DNA from: a virus
Reading direction: 5' to 3' (one strand)
IMG/VR virus record: IMGVR_UViG_3300044620_000592
Coordinates: 1 to 64,000 of that record
Length of the DNA: 64,000 nt
Part shown: positions 1 to 6,251 of the stretch, in pieces
Layout: each line of letters opens with the position of its first letter
How positions within the stretch are numbered: the stretch's first letter is position 1
Notes under the pieces: generated by a model
Seen by the model: the letters and a program-made list of their open reading frames with translations, nothing else
Databases searched by the model: none
What the model was told of the DNA's origin: nothing
Position numbers and translations under genes: made by a program

Positions 1-612
1 TTTGTCTGTCCATTCATTCCATTGTTCAATTGCTTCTGTATTCCAAATCTGAAGCTGATAAGCAGCTGTTATGATATCGTCATCTTTAAGGTTATAATTA
101 ACATCAACCCCCATGTTATTAGACAATTCATAATACAATGCCTCAGCCCAATCTTCTTTAGTTGTGTCAATCATATCTTTCAGATAATCATCCATGTAAT
201 TAAATGTGCTAATTGCTTCATCATGCTCAAGTTTTAAATAATGATCTTCATCAGCAATTGAATACTCATCTAATTCGTTATGCCAAGTCATTGCAGCAAT
301 AAAAGAATTAGTAATGTTTTCTTCGACAACATCACCTGGACTTTTAAGGATACGGCAAACCAAACGATCAACTGAATTAACAGCCCAATGCTTATAAGTT
401 TCAATTCTAAAATCATTAGGATATCGCTTAATCAAATCATTTGATATAACTTCAAAGTTTGAAATTTCTAAAATATCACTAGCGTCATTTTTATCAATTC
501 CAGTAAAACCCCAGGTTTTAAACATATCGTTATCTCCCCAGTAACCAAAATCTTCAGGCTTTTGCAAAGCTTGGCTTGCATACTTTGGCAATTCATTAAA
601 GTCAATCTTCAT
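1..612 (-). CDS. Unknown phage protein, 3' part outside the window
   Basis: An open frame starts at the ATG at 612-610 and runs without a stop for 204 codons to the window edge, so the C-terminus is missing. Its start overlaps the upstream stop in a TAATG junction. The product is acidic and rich in Asp, Glu, Asn and Tyr. It has several Trp residues and opens with MKIDFNELPKYA. I see no catalytic motif, membrane segment or cysteine cluster and do not recognise the family. It lies at the end of a run of small early-type genes. The frame is convincing because it stays open and shows coding composition throughout; the function is unknown. Confidence 0.8.
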   Translation of the reverse strand, partial: MKIDFNELPKYASQALQKPEDFGYWGDNDMFKTWGFTGIDKNDASDILEISNFEVISNDLIKRYPNDFRIETYKHWAVNSVDRLVCRILKSPGDVVEENITNSFIAAMTWHNELDEYSIADEDHYLKLEHDEAISTFNYMDDYLKDMIDTTKEDWAEALYYELSNNMGVDVNYNLKDDDIITAAYQLQIWNTEAIEQWNEWTDK

Positions 613-929
613 TAGATACCTAATTCCTTCTTTGCTTCTTCATCCCAGTTTTCTGGCAAGTTTCTTTCAATAACATATACATATCCATCAGCTATTTCAT
701 CATCAGTATTCCAATAGCAACAAACTTCACCATAAGAACCAAAATCATGACTAAACCACTTAATCTTAAAGTTAATTCCCATGTTTTCAGACTCTGGAAA
801 GAGACGATTAAGTTGATTAATATACGCTTTCATTTCTTTTGTTGCTTTTGAACTATAATCAACAACTCCAACTTGAGTACAATCTTCGCCATAAGGAGTT
901 GAACCAAATTCCATATATTCCATATTCAT
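612..929 (-). CDS. Small unknown acidic protein (105 aa)
   Basis: This 105-residue protein is joined at both ends by TAATG overlaps, to the Cys-rich 37-residue gene upstream and to the partial gene downstream, so it is almost certainly translated with them. It contains two clusters of aromatic residues (around WFSHDFGSYGEVCCYW) and an acidic C-terminal half. No domain is recognised. Met4 is a second possible start only three codons in. It is a typical small early phage protein of unknown function. Confidence 0.75.
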   Translation of the reverse strand: MNMEYMEFGSTPYGEDCTQVGVVDYSSKATKEMKAYINQLNRLFPESENMGINFKIKWFSHDFGSYGEVCCYWNTDDEIADGYVYVIERNLPENWDEEAKKELGI

Positions 930-1042
930 TACATATACCTTCTATTTCTATCTTTTACTACTTCTTGCTCCATACACTGTGTACAAACTGAATCTTCAGG
1001 TAGTTCTTCATACATAGCTTCACAGTTTTTACAAATATACAC
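929..1042 (-). CDS. 37-residue zinc-ribbon microprotein, GTG start
   Basis: A short frame fills the gap between two larger genes. It starts at GTG (1042-1040) one base inside the TAG of the upstream gene and ends in a TAATG overlap with the next. A GAGGA Shine-Dalgarno-like element lies just before the GTG. The product has two knuckles, C-K-N-C near residues 4-7 and C-T-Q-C near residues 20-23, the pattern of a minimal treble-clef or zinc ribbon. This suggests a metal-binding role in protein or nucleic acid contacts. The overlaps on both sides are the main evidence that it is real. Confidence 0.7.
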   Translation of the reverse strand: MYICKNCEAMYEELPEDSVCTQCMEQEVVKDRNRRYM

Positions 1043-1302
1043 TATTCCTCATCCTCGTCATAATCTTCATCCCAATCTCCAAACATTTCATCCCAACATT
1101 TAGGATGAGTTCCGCTAATCATAACTTCACGCTCTTCCGCAGTCAAATGAGGAAACACAACGTGAATAAATTCATTTTTAATGAACAGTCTTTCATATTC
1201 ATCTTTGGTTAATGCAAATAAAGTTATTTCTTTACAATGAGTACATTTCTTTGTAAACTCATAAGCTGAGTCTCCAAGGCTATAAATACTATCTGCTCTC
1301 AT
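1042..1302 (-). CDS. Small Cys-containing protein with acidic tail (86 aa)
   Basis: The protein has a C-T-H-C pair near residue 20, then a region ending in a K-C-W-D-E-M-F motif and a strongly acidic tail (DWDEDYDEDEE). A Cys pair followed downstream by a G-x-x-P-x-CW-D type motif is familiar from small actinophage proteins, but I cannot name a family. The Cys residues could bind zinc. The start ATG is 2 nt downstream of the previous gene's stop. Confidence 0.75.
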   Translation of the reverse strand: MRADSIYSLGDSAYEFTKKCTHCKEITLFALTKDEYERLFIKNEFIHVVFPHLTAEEREVMISGTHPKCWDEMFGDWDEDYDEDEE

Positions 1303-1304
1303 TT

Positions 1305-1628
1305 TTACTCTCTTCCTTTAAAGTGTTCTTCAGTTCCATAAATAGTTTCATCATTTTCAATACCCCAAGAATATTCACAACAAAGTGGATAATCCTTATT
1401 GTCAGTAGCAACAGAATGGCTACCGCGCATTTTATCTGCAGACAAATTAGGAACTGTTCTAAAAAACTCAACCGCACAAGAATGGCAGAACAATAGCTCA
1501 ACCATTTCTAAATCAATAAACATTCCATAACCCCCGGTCAATGTCACATACAATGCATTGTCTGGATTTGGATTAAATTCGATAGTGCTGTTGCACTTAT
1601 CACAAATAATTGTTTCTTTAGGCTCCAT
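1305..1628 (-). CDS. Zinc-ribbon-like protein (107 aa)
   Basis: CxxC (C-D-K-C, near residues 9-12) is followed about 35 residues later by C-H-S-C, giving a four-cysteine zinc-binding arrangement. Between the knuckles is a conserved-looking TGGYGMFIDLE stretch. The role is probably structural zinc in a small regulatory or host-interaction protein, which is inference from the motif alone. It is closely packed between neighbours in the same orientation. A 70-residue alternative frame over the same DNA lacks these features. Confidence 0.75.
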   Translation of the reverse strand: MEPKETIICDKCNSTIEFNPNPDNALYVTLTGGYGMFIDLEMVELLFCHSCAVEFFRTVPNLSADKMRGSHSVATDNKDYPLCCEYSWGIENDETIYGTEEHFKGRE

Positions 1629-1961
1629 TTAATTCCTCACATAATTTGGATTGTTTCTGTAAAACAAAAACATATTTATTTCATACATCATCATTTGATG
1701 AACATAGTTACTAGCCATTTCTACTCTTGTAGAAAAGGCATATCTCTTATTTTTTGCAATGTTTTGAACTGCTAAATTCTTAACTCTTTGTGCATAAAAA
1801 GTATGACGTTCTTTTTTAATTTCAAAAGAATCAATGACTTTAATAATCATTTTGCCAACTGTTTTATTGCCAGATTTTGAATTAATTCCATAATCAGCCG
1901 AAAGAAATATTTCAATCTCTTTTTTAGTAAGTTCATACTTTACATATTCATCTATTTTCAT
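1629..1961 (-). CDS. Unknown basic protein (110 aa)
   Basis: I place the start at the ATG at 1961 rather than at the upstream ATG at 1979. It is preceded by GGAGGA and overlaps the stop of the 30-residue upstream gene in an ATGA junction. The protein is rich in Lys and Tyr, mainly helical by eye, and has no cysteine cluster or membrane span. No family is recognised. The longer form would add six residues (MFHGGA) encoded inside the upstream gene and its Shine-Dalgarno. Confidence 0.7.
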   Translation of the reverse strand: MKIDEYVKYELTKKEIEIFLSADYGINSKSGNKTVGKMIIKVIDSFEIKKERHTFYAQRVKNLAVQNIAKNKRYAFSTRVEMASNYVHQMMMYEINMFLFYRNNPNYVRN

Positions 1962-2050
1962 TGCTCCTCCATGAAACATTCAATTACCAGTCCAACTACT
2001 AATAAAATAAAAGGACTCATTACGACTCCAAATACTAAATACTCAATCAT
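1958..2050 (-). CDS. 30-residue single-span membrane microprotein
   Basis: This short frame lies between two genes and is joined to both by overlaps: TAATG with the upstream stop and ATGA with the downstream start. The product begins MIEYLVFG and is almost entirely hydrophobic from residue 4 to 25 (Val, Leu, Ile, Phe, Gly), enough for one transmembrane helix, with a short acidic tail. Small membrane peptides of this type are common among phage early genes. The function is unknown. The overlaps at both ends make chance unlikely. Confidence 0.65.
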   Translation of the reverse strand: MIEYLVFGVVMSPFILLVVGLVIECFMEEQ

Positions 2051-2232
2051 TAACTTAAATCCTTCCCAGATTCAATTTGTTTTGTTTTTTGTTCTCCACA
2101 ACCATTAGGGCACTCTGTAAGTTGTCCTTTTTTTAATTGAAAAGAATGCATTGCTTTTTCTGTTTTAATTTTATGTCCACAAAATAGAATTTGAATTGCT
2201 TCAAATCTACCGGGAGCTTTTGTTTTAATCAT
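2050..2232 (-). CDS. Small Cys-containing basic protein (60 aa)
   Basis: I choose the ATG at 2232, because AAGGAG lies 9 nt upstream and the upstream gene stops just before it. An upstream start at 2271 would lie entirely within that gene. The protein has one C-G-H near residue 18 and a C-P-N-G-C-G motif near residue 42, together a possible zinc site. It is Lys-rich and has no recognised family. Confidence 0.65.
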   Translation of the reverse strand: MIKTKAPGRFEAIQILFCGHKIKTEKAMHSFQLKKGQLTECPNGCGEQKTKQIESGKDLS

Positions 2233-2236
2233 TCTA

Positions 2237-2473
2237 TTAATCTCCTTTTTGTAACATATCTGCTCTAACATTTAGTTCTCGCAAATCTTCTTTTTTAATC
2301 CAAAAGTAATTGCATTTATGAAGTAAAGCCGGAGTATAAATCTTACGAAATTCTCTTTCTCTTTCATCAAGGCCAATACGATTACATACTTCATCTAAGC
2401 AGTAATCATAACCAGCTTCAAATCTTTCATCAATAAAATCACAATTGCATATTTTACAAATTGCCATTGTCAT
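2237..2473 (-). CDS. Cys-rich small protein (78 aa)
   Basis: The N-terminus has C-K-I-C-N-C (residues 6-11), followed by two further cysteines near residues 25 and 30 (YCLDEVC) and one near residue 54. This is compatible with a zinc finger. The middle is charged (DEREREFRK). The start is ATG at 2473 or two codons later. The 5' end overlaps the upstream coiled-coil gene by 20 nt, suggesting translational coupling. The function is unknown. Confidence 0.7.
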   Translation of the reverse strand: MTMAICKICNCDFIDERFEAGYDYCLDEVCNRIGLDEREREFRKIYTPALLHKCNYFWIKKEDLRELNVRADMLQKGD

Positions 2474-2630
2474 AACTCGCTTTCATTTCTTCCATAATGT
2501 TTTGATAAACTTTAATCAAAGTTGTAGACGCTTCTTGACGCTTTTCCATTATCTCGATTTTTGCTTTCAACAAAGCGTTATGCTCTTCGAGCAGCTCAAT
2601 CTTTTGCAATAGGGAATCCATATTTAACAT
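2454..2630 (-). CDS. 58-residue coiled-coil protein
   Basis: This frame was found by reading the gap upstream of the Cys-rich gene. It starts at the ATG at 2630, with AGAAGGA before it directly after the upstream stop, and runs 58 codons to a TAA at 2456-2454. Residues 5-50 carry regularly spaced Leu, Ile and Met among Glu, Lys and Gln, as in a two-stranded coiled coil. It probably forms dimers. No domain is recognised. Confidence 0.65.
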   Translation of the reverse strand: MLNMDSLLQKIELLEEHNALLKAKIEIMEKRQEASTTLIKVYQNIMEEMKASYDNGNL

Positions 2631-2633
2631 TTT

Positions 2634-2897
2634 TTATCCTTCTACTATTAATGTAATGTAAGTTTTATCTTTTGACCAACGCTTGTGAAGATCAATATTG
2701 TTATACAAAGCTGATTGATTAATCGCTCTAATTACTTCTTTCTTTTCAGCATTAGACGTAACAACTATTTCAACTTTAATTTGATCACCAAATCTCATAC
2801 CTGAGATAATCTTATGGAACTTCTTTTCAATATCTGTTTCAAACTTGATTTGTTCTTTTTGGTATGAATAATGTCCAATAACATCTCTTGTTCTCAT
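2634..2897 (-). CDS. Unknown small protein (87 aa)
   Basis: The ATG at 2897 is preceded by AGGAGG, an ideal Shine-Dalgarno. The longer frame from 2933 would read through the terminator hairpin just upstream and is rejected. The protein begins MRTRDVIGHYSY and alternates charged and hydrophobic residues in an alpha/beta pattern (VEIVVTS, TYITLIVEG strands). It is the first gene of the group that follows the hairpin. No family is recognised. Confidence 0.7.
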   Translation of the reverse strand: MRTRDVIGHYSYQKEQIKFETDIEKKFHKIISGMRFGDQIKVEIVVTSNAEKKEVIRAINQSALYNNIDLHKRWSKDKTYITLIVEG

Positions 2898-2911
2898 TTT
2901 TCCTCCTAATA

Positions 2912-2941
2912 AGAAAAGGTTGGCATATGCCAACCCTTTGT
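2912..2941 (-). terminator. Rho-independent terminator with palindromic stem
   Basis: A perfect 18-bp palindrome (GGTTGGCATATGCCAACC) is flanked by A-rich and T-rich arms. On the minus strand the stem is followed by TTTTCTT. It lies exactly between the 124-residue gene and the next Shine-Dalgarno. The symmetry also allows protein binding, but the T-tract favours termination. Confidence 0.75.
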
Positions 2942-2972
2942 TTAATATTACTTTTTCTTTATGGGCTAACTA

Positions 2973-3347
2973 TTAGATTGATTCTTCAACCAGATCTAAA
3001 GGCTGTACTAATTCCAAAAGCATTTCGCCTCTTGAATCTTGGACAATAATGTATTTGTCTTGAGTAATCAAAACATTTAACATTTCCAATTGATACATGC
3101 GCAGCTCATCTCGACACTCTTTAGCCAATACGCTAGTCATATCATCAGTATCAACATTCATCAAACGCAAATTCTTAATAGACTTACGAATCTGAATACG
3201 AGCCAATGCCATAACCAATTCAGTACCAGGATCATTTCCCCAATAGTTTCTGTCAATTAATGGACTATCAAATAGAGAAGGTGTTTTCTTTTTTCTTGGA
3301 GTAGAAGAATATTCAATCTCTGATTCATCTATAAACTCAAATTCCAT
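2973..3347 (-). CDS. Unknown protein (124 aa)
   Basis: The chosen ATG at 3347 lies 2 nt after the upstream stop and has AAGGTG before it. The longer frame begins with TTG at 3365 inside the upstream gene. The N-terminus is acidic and disordered-looking, followed by a basic RKKKTP patch, then a mostly helical body (residues 45-105) and a hydrophobic C-terminal segment. No motif or family is recognised. It ends just before the terminator at 2912-2941. Confidence 0.7.
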   Translation of the reverse strand: MEFEFIDESEIEYSSTPRKKKTPSLFDSPLIDRNYWGNDPGTELVMALARIQIRKSIKNLRLMNVDTDDMTSVLAKECRDELRMYQLEMLNVLITQDKYIIVQDSRGEMLLELVQPLDLVEESI

Positions 3348-3348
3348 T

Positions 3349-3522
3349 TCATTCACCTTTCCCAAATTTATTTATTCCGTCAATAACTAAATCAACAAGA
3401 ACACAAAGTCTTTGCTGTTCATATTCGCGAGGAATAATCAATCCTTTTGTTAATTGCCTTTGCAAATTCTCTAATTGAGAAATTGCCTTATCATAAATAC
3501 TAATGTCAATGTTAGTTTCCAT
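3349..3522 (-). CDS. 57-residue unknown protein
   Basis: An open frame fills the gap between the 124- and 70-residue genes, from the ATG at 3522 to a TGA at 3351-3349. The product begins METNIDISIYDK and is helical, with heptad-like Leu and Ile spacing in its first half and a hydrophobic VLVDLVIDGI stretch too polar for a membrane anchor. The fit to the gap is the main evidence. The function is unknown. Confidence 0.6.
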   Translation of the reverse strand: METNIDISIYDKAISQLENLQRQLTKGLIIPREYEQQRLCVLVDLVIDGINKFGKGE

Positions 3523-3536
3523 TGTTTTTTATCTTT

Positions 3537-3749
3537 CTACTTTACTTCAATAATTTCAATAGTCTCAATGTCTAAGTTTGAGAATTTGTAATCACGATGA
3601 CTTTTAGCAAACCATTGAGCTAATTCCAAAGTTGGAAAAGTGTTCAATACATAAACCTTGTCTTTAATCATGTCCCAAATATTAGGGTCAAGACCATCAC
3701 AATTTTTGTACTTTTGCTCATCCAATTTTGCTATGATTTGATATTTCAT
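3537..3749 (-). CDS. Unknown small protein (70 aa)
   Basis: The start ATG overlaps the stop of the upstream 172-residue gene (ATGA), so the two are probably translationally coupled. The protein has an alpha/beta pattern with several Trp and Tyr residues and a C-terminal beta-rich repeat of Ile and Glu (IETIEIIEVK). No cysteine pair, membrane span or known motif is seen. Confidence 0.7.
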   Translation of the reverse strand: MKYQIIAKLDEQKYKNCDGLDPNIWDMIKDKVYVLNTFPTLELAQWFAKSHRDYKFSNLDIETIEIIEVK

Positions 3750-4264
3750 TCTGTTTCTTCTTTCTTTTTGTTTGCGAAATATTCATTAGTGCTAAGATTA
3801 GCACGTTCTAAAATCTCATCGATTGTCAAACCGTTAGGGTTTGTCTTACCCTTAGGCGGAACAAAATCTTCAGGAAAAGCACCAGCAGAAGTCACAGTAG
3901 AACTAATATTGATACTCTCATCTTTACTAACATTTGCAACATTAGTAATACTTGCACCCGTAACTGAATGCATACCTGAACGGCGAACTCTCATCACACG
4001 CTTACGAATAACTGAATCAGCACCATCAGGAAAAACAATAGCCGGGGCATTAGCCAATTTCCTACGATAAGCCTGCATAAAACGCATAGCCGAACCCGAA
4101 TCTATTTTGCGGCCTGTATCTGTAACAAATACAAAACGGATACTCATGTTTTCCGTAATCTTGATATAATCGACAATCTTGCCGAAATCTTTTACGCCAT
4201 TTGATAACTGAGTATTTAGCATGGCAATTACCTTAGCTTCATACGCATCATTTAGAGAAGTCAT
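3746..4264 (-). CDS. Unknown protein (172 aa), first large gene after the control region
   Basis: This is the first sizeable gene downstream of the repeat-rich non-coding region. The N-terminal half is an alpha/beta domain containing FVFVTDTGRKIDSGSAMRF. The middle is very basic (RRKLANAP, RKRVMRVRRSG), suggesting nucleic-acid binding. A Ser/Thr-rich linker and a helical acidic C-terminus follow. The start ATG overlaps the stop of a 25-residue leader frame (ATGA), and AAGG lies upstream. I do not recognise the family. A DNA- or RNA-binding role is inference from charge and position. Confidence 0.75.
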   Translation of the reverse strand: MTSLNDAYEAKVIAMLNTQLSNGVKDFGKIVDYIKITENMSIRFVFVTDTGRKIDSGSAMRFMQAYRRKLANAPAIVFPDGADSVIRKRVMRVRRSGMHSVTGASITNVANVSKDESINISSTVTSAGAFPEDFVPPKGKTNPNGLTIDEILERANLSTNEYFANKKKEETE

Positions 4265-4338
4265 ACCTCAACCTTATCGTTTATACAATGAAATACCACG
4301 TGCAATTCGTAACCTAATTGTTGCGCTATTTGTGGCAT
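4261..4338 (-). CDS. 25-residue candidate leader peptide
   Basis: A short frame begins at the ATG at 4338, begins MPQIAQQLGYEL, and ends in a TGA that overlaps the ATG of the 172-residue gene by four bases. It has no Shine-Dalgarno. A TAGACT hexamer lies exactly 6 nt before the ATG, the spacing seen at other apparent leaderless starts in this window. It could be a coupling or attenuating leader for the gene behind it. The short length keeps confidence moderate. Confidence 0.4.
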   Translation of the reverse strand: MPQIAQQLGYELHVVFHCINDKVEV

Positions 4339-4344
4339 AGGGAT

Positions 4345-4350
4345 AGTCTA
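4345..4350 (-). promoter_or_regulatory. Candidate -10 hexamer TAGACT, leaderless spacing
   Basis: The arrangement is TAGACT-ATCCCT-ATG on the minus strand. Transcription would begin at or next to the ATG at 4338. No clear -35 is seen. Confidence 0.4.
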
Positions 4351-4673
4351 TACGCTCAAAGAATAGATTCGCTACTCAAAAAACAGATTTCTTTTGGAAA
4401 ATTTAATTGGTCAATAAATGACTCAAACAAGGGATCAGAAATTAAGAAGCCCAGGGGTAAAAGATGATCTGTTCTTTTACATAAAAAATGAGCTATAGCT
4501 TTAGCCCCAGAGGAGCGTGTAACTTTAGCCCATTCTTTTAGCGTGTAATTTTAGCAATTGTTTGAGGCAATTCACACCACGCAATCTTTTAGCAAATAAT
4601 GCACAAATTTTAGTATATTTTTCTGAGCCTATATATGTATTGCAAATCTTTACAAAAAGGTAAACAAATTGAA
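4351..4673. other. Non-coding control region, about 320 bp
   Basis: There is no convincing frame on either strand. The region holds a perfect 8-bp stem with an 8-nt loop at 4457-4480, an AGCTATAGCT palindrome near 4491, five TTTAGC hexamers and a 15-bp direct repeat. It separates the small-gene block (1-4264) from the glycosyltransferase gene. An early control region or a replication origin are both possible. I see no tRNA. Confidence 0.6.
4500..4593. repeat. Iteron-like TTTAGC array
   Basis: TTTAGC occurs at 4500, 4524, 4537, 4550 and 4588. A longer unit, GCGTGTAA(C/T)TTTAGC, is repeated at 4515-4529 and 4541-4555 with one mismatch. The intervals are 24, 13, 13 and 38 bp. Regular short repeats in a non-coding, AT-rich setting are typical of iterons or clustered operators. 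Confidence 0.6.
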
Positions 4674-5486
4674 TTAATCAGCTGGCTTAGCGTTATCAAT
4701 AAGGAATTGCATAAGAGTTCCTGTATATTTCATCCGGCCCATATGCGTTAACTCAATAGATGGGTCAGTCCAAATGTCGCCATCCATCTTTTGCCAATAA
4801 CGACAGAAGCCATAATCCTCAGATAAGAATCTATTGTCTTCGTCTACATACGAATTAAATAATGCGTAAGAATGTTTTCTTTCTTCCTCAGAAAGTAAAG
4901 ATGTATCGTCATCATATTTCAATTCAGGATACTGAGCAAACATCTTTTCAAATGCGCTACGCTTAATCATCATAAAACCAGTACCAGCATCGTGAACAGC
5001 AATCGCACCATTTTCTACAACAATTTTGTCATCTCCAAATCTAACTGGATTGACAACAAATCTTGTACTCAAACCTAAAAGCTTATCTGGTTCAGTACCA
5101 TTCTTAGCAGCTTTAGCAACCTTCTCCCAATTTATATCCTTTATGGGGTATGCACCAGTAACAATTTCTTTATCATGCCATAACATTTTAAGAATATCAT
5201 CCGGGTTAAATGCTAAGTCAACATCAATAAAAACCAAATGAGTAAACTCAGGGTTTGCCATAAACTTGGCTACAAGCTGATTTCTTGCTCTGCTGATTAG
5301 AGAGTCTGATAATGTACTAATTGAAAACTTTAAACCAATGTCTTTAAAACCCATTGCCGTTCTTAGCATTGACATAAAAAACGGTTCTGTTAATTGTTGA
5401 TCATAACAAGGCAAAGCAAAAAGTGGATGCCAACCTTTTATTTGTTCATGTGTAATTTCAATTTCTTGCTCTTTTGATTCAATCAT
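4674..5486 (-). CDS. Glycosyltransferase-like protein (GT-A fold, 270 aa)
   Basis: Residues 1-130 resemble a nucleotide-sugar-binding GT-A domain. There is an early SRARNQL segment, and a hydrophobic strand leads into a D-x-D-type motif (FIDVDLAF), followed by PDDILKML. A second acidic region (FLSEDYGFC) resembles the catalytic ED motif of family-2 transferases. It probably moves a sugar onto a phage or host acceptor. I start it at the ATG at 5486, because the longer frame runs into the terminator at 5508-5539. There is no Shine-Dalgarno, and TATACT lies 7 nt before the ATG. It sits alone, away from the main glycosyltransferase island. Confidence 0.7.
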   Translation of the reverse strand: MIESKEQEIEITHEQIKGWHPLFALPCYDQQLTEPFFMSMLRTAMGFKDIGLKFSISTLSDSLISRARNQLVAKFMANPEFTHLVFIDVDLAFNPDDILKMLWHDKEIVTGAYPIKDINWEKVAKAAKNGTEPDKLLGLSTRFVVNPVRFGDDKIVVENGAIAVHDAGTGFMMIKRSAFEKMFAQYPELKYDDDTSLLSEEERKHSYALFNSYVDEDNRFLSEDYGFCRYWQKMDGDIWTDPSIELTHMGRMKYTGTLMQFLIDNAKPAD

Positions 5487-5493
5487 AGTTAAG

Positions 5494-5499
5494 AGTATA
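5494..5499 (-). promoter_or_regulatory. -10 hexamer TATACT, leaderless spacing
   Basis: TATACT-CTTAACT-ATG lies directly after a strong terminator and before a gene with no Shine-Dalgarno. Both facts support a leaderless promoter for the glycosyltransferase gene. Confidence 0.6.
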
Positions 5500-5507
5500 C
5501 ACAATAA

Positions 5508-5539
5508 AAAGACCCCGTGTGTTTCCACACGGGGTCTTT
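5508..5539 (-). terminator. Strong bidirectional-type terminator
   Basis: A perfect 14-bp stem (AAAGACCCCGTGTG and its complement) encloses a 4-nt loop, with A/T arms on both sides. On the minus strand it follows the 113-residue gene by about 20 nt. It is the cleanest hairpin in the window. Confidence 0.9.
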
Positions 5540-5560
5540 ATGGGATTATTTATTAAATAA

Positions 5561-5902
5561 TCACTTGGATGTTGTAGACTTTGCCTTTGTCTTTACGCCA
5601 GCAACTTCGTTTGCCATTACAGAAGAGTTATCTGATGTGTCAAGGGTTGCCTTAAAGAAGAGGCTGCTCTCATTTGCATCAAAACGGATAACAATATTGT
5701 AACCCAACTTCTTAGCCTGAGCACGAATACGCTGTTGCATTGAATTGTAAGCCTTACCTTTTTCAATTCCCTTAATGCAGAACTTATCGCCGGTCTTAAC
5801 AGAATCGTTAAGAGCTTCAATAATCATTTGCAATTCTTCAGACACTCTACCACTACGAGAGATTTCTGGAAAATTATCTACTTTCTGAATGCTGATTGAC
5901 AT
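5561..5902 (-). CDS. Unknown protein (113 aa), possibly nucleic-acid binding
   Basis: AAAGGAA precedes the ATG by a suitable distance, so the start is well supported. The central part (YNSMQQRIRAQAKKLGYNI) is a basic helix like those that contact DNA or RNA. It is followed by a beta strand pair and a Ser/Thr/Lys-rich tail. The gene has its own terminator and about 150 nt of non-coding DNA upstream, so it may be separately transcribed. That upstream stretch has only weak A/T-rich hairpins. No family is recognised. Confidence 0.7.
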   Translation of the reverse strand: MSISIQKVDNFPEISRSGRVSEELQMIIEALNDSVKTGDKFCIKGIEKGKAYNSMQQRIRAQAKKLGYNIVIRFDANESSLFFKATLDTSDNSSVMANEVAGVKTKAKSTTSK

Positions 5903-6050
5903 TTTATTATTCCTTTATGGTATTTGGATTTTTTACGATGTGAGAAGGTGTTCCCTACCTCGTTGAAAATCAGCATATCATCATCATTCGGAAGATGTAG
6001 CCAGTTTGTGAACTTTCTTTAAAAAAGTTTTTTAACCAACATAATTGAGA

Positions 6051-6251
6051 TTAAAATGTAAGGGTATTACTGCTACCAGTTTCTTTATGAGCCTCTGCGT
6101 GTTTTACAAACTCATTTTGCAACTTTTGCAAAGCCAGTCTCGTAACAATTAAATCAAAGTTTAATGTACTAATTTGCTTGTTCAATTCTGCAATGATTTC
6201 ATCTACAGTTACCTGCAACGAAGAATCATGCTCTAAATCATGTCTATCCAT
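6051..6251 (-). CDS. Small coiled-coil protein downstream of TerL (66 aa)
   Basis: The start overlaps the end of the large terminase gene by 19 nt. The protein is an acidic N-terminal segment followed by one long amphipathic helix (residues 14-55) with heptad-spaced Ile, Leu and Val, and then a short tail. Position suggests a packaging accessory factor, but no family is recognised. Confidence 0.65.
   Translation of the reverse strand: MDRHDLEHDSSLQVTVDEIIAELNKQISTLNFDLIVTRLALQKLQNEFVKHAEAHKETGSSNTLTF

Noticed and set aside
1289-1501. Minus-strand frame of 70 codons overlapping the zinc-ribbon gene
   Set aside because: It overlaps a better frame with two CxxC knuckles, and its hydrophobic content comes from the alternative reading of that gene.
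2912-2941. Palindrome as an operator for a dimeric repressor
   Set aside because: The flanking A/T arms and the position between two genes fit a terminator better; an operator role is not excluded.
4339-4673. tRNA or other structured RNA in the non-coding region
   Set aside because: No cloverleaf, T-loop (GTTCGA) or CCA end is visible; only one simple hairpin was found.
5487-5528. Longer N-terminus for the glycosyltransferase (METHGVFLLC...)
   Set aside because: It would be translated from the terminator hairpin; the ATG at 5486 has a promoter-like hexamer directly upstream.
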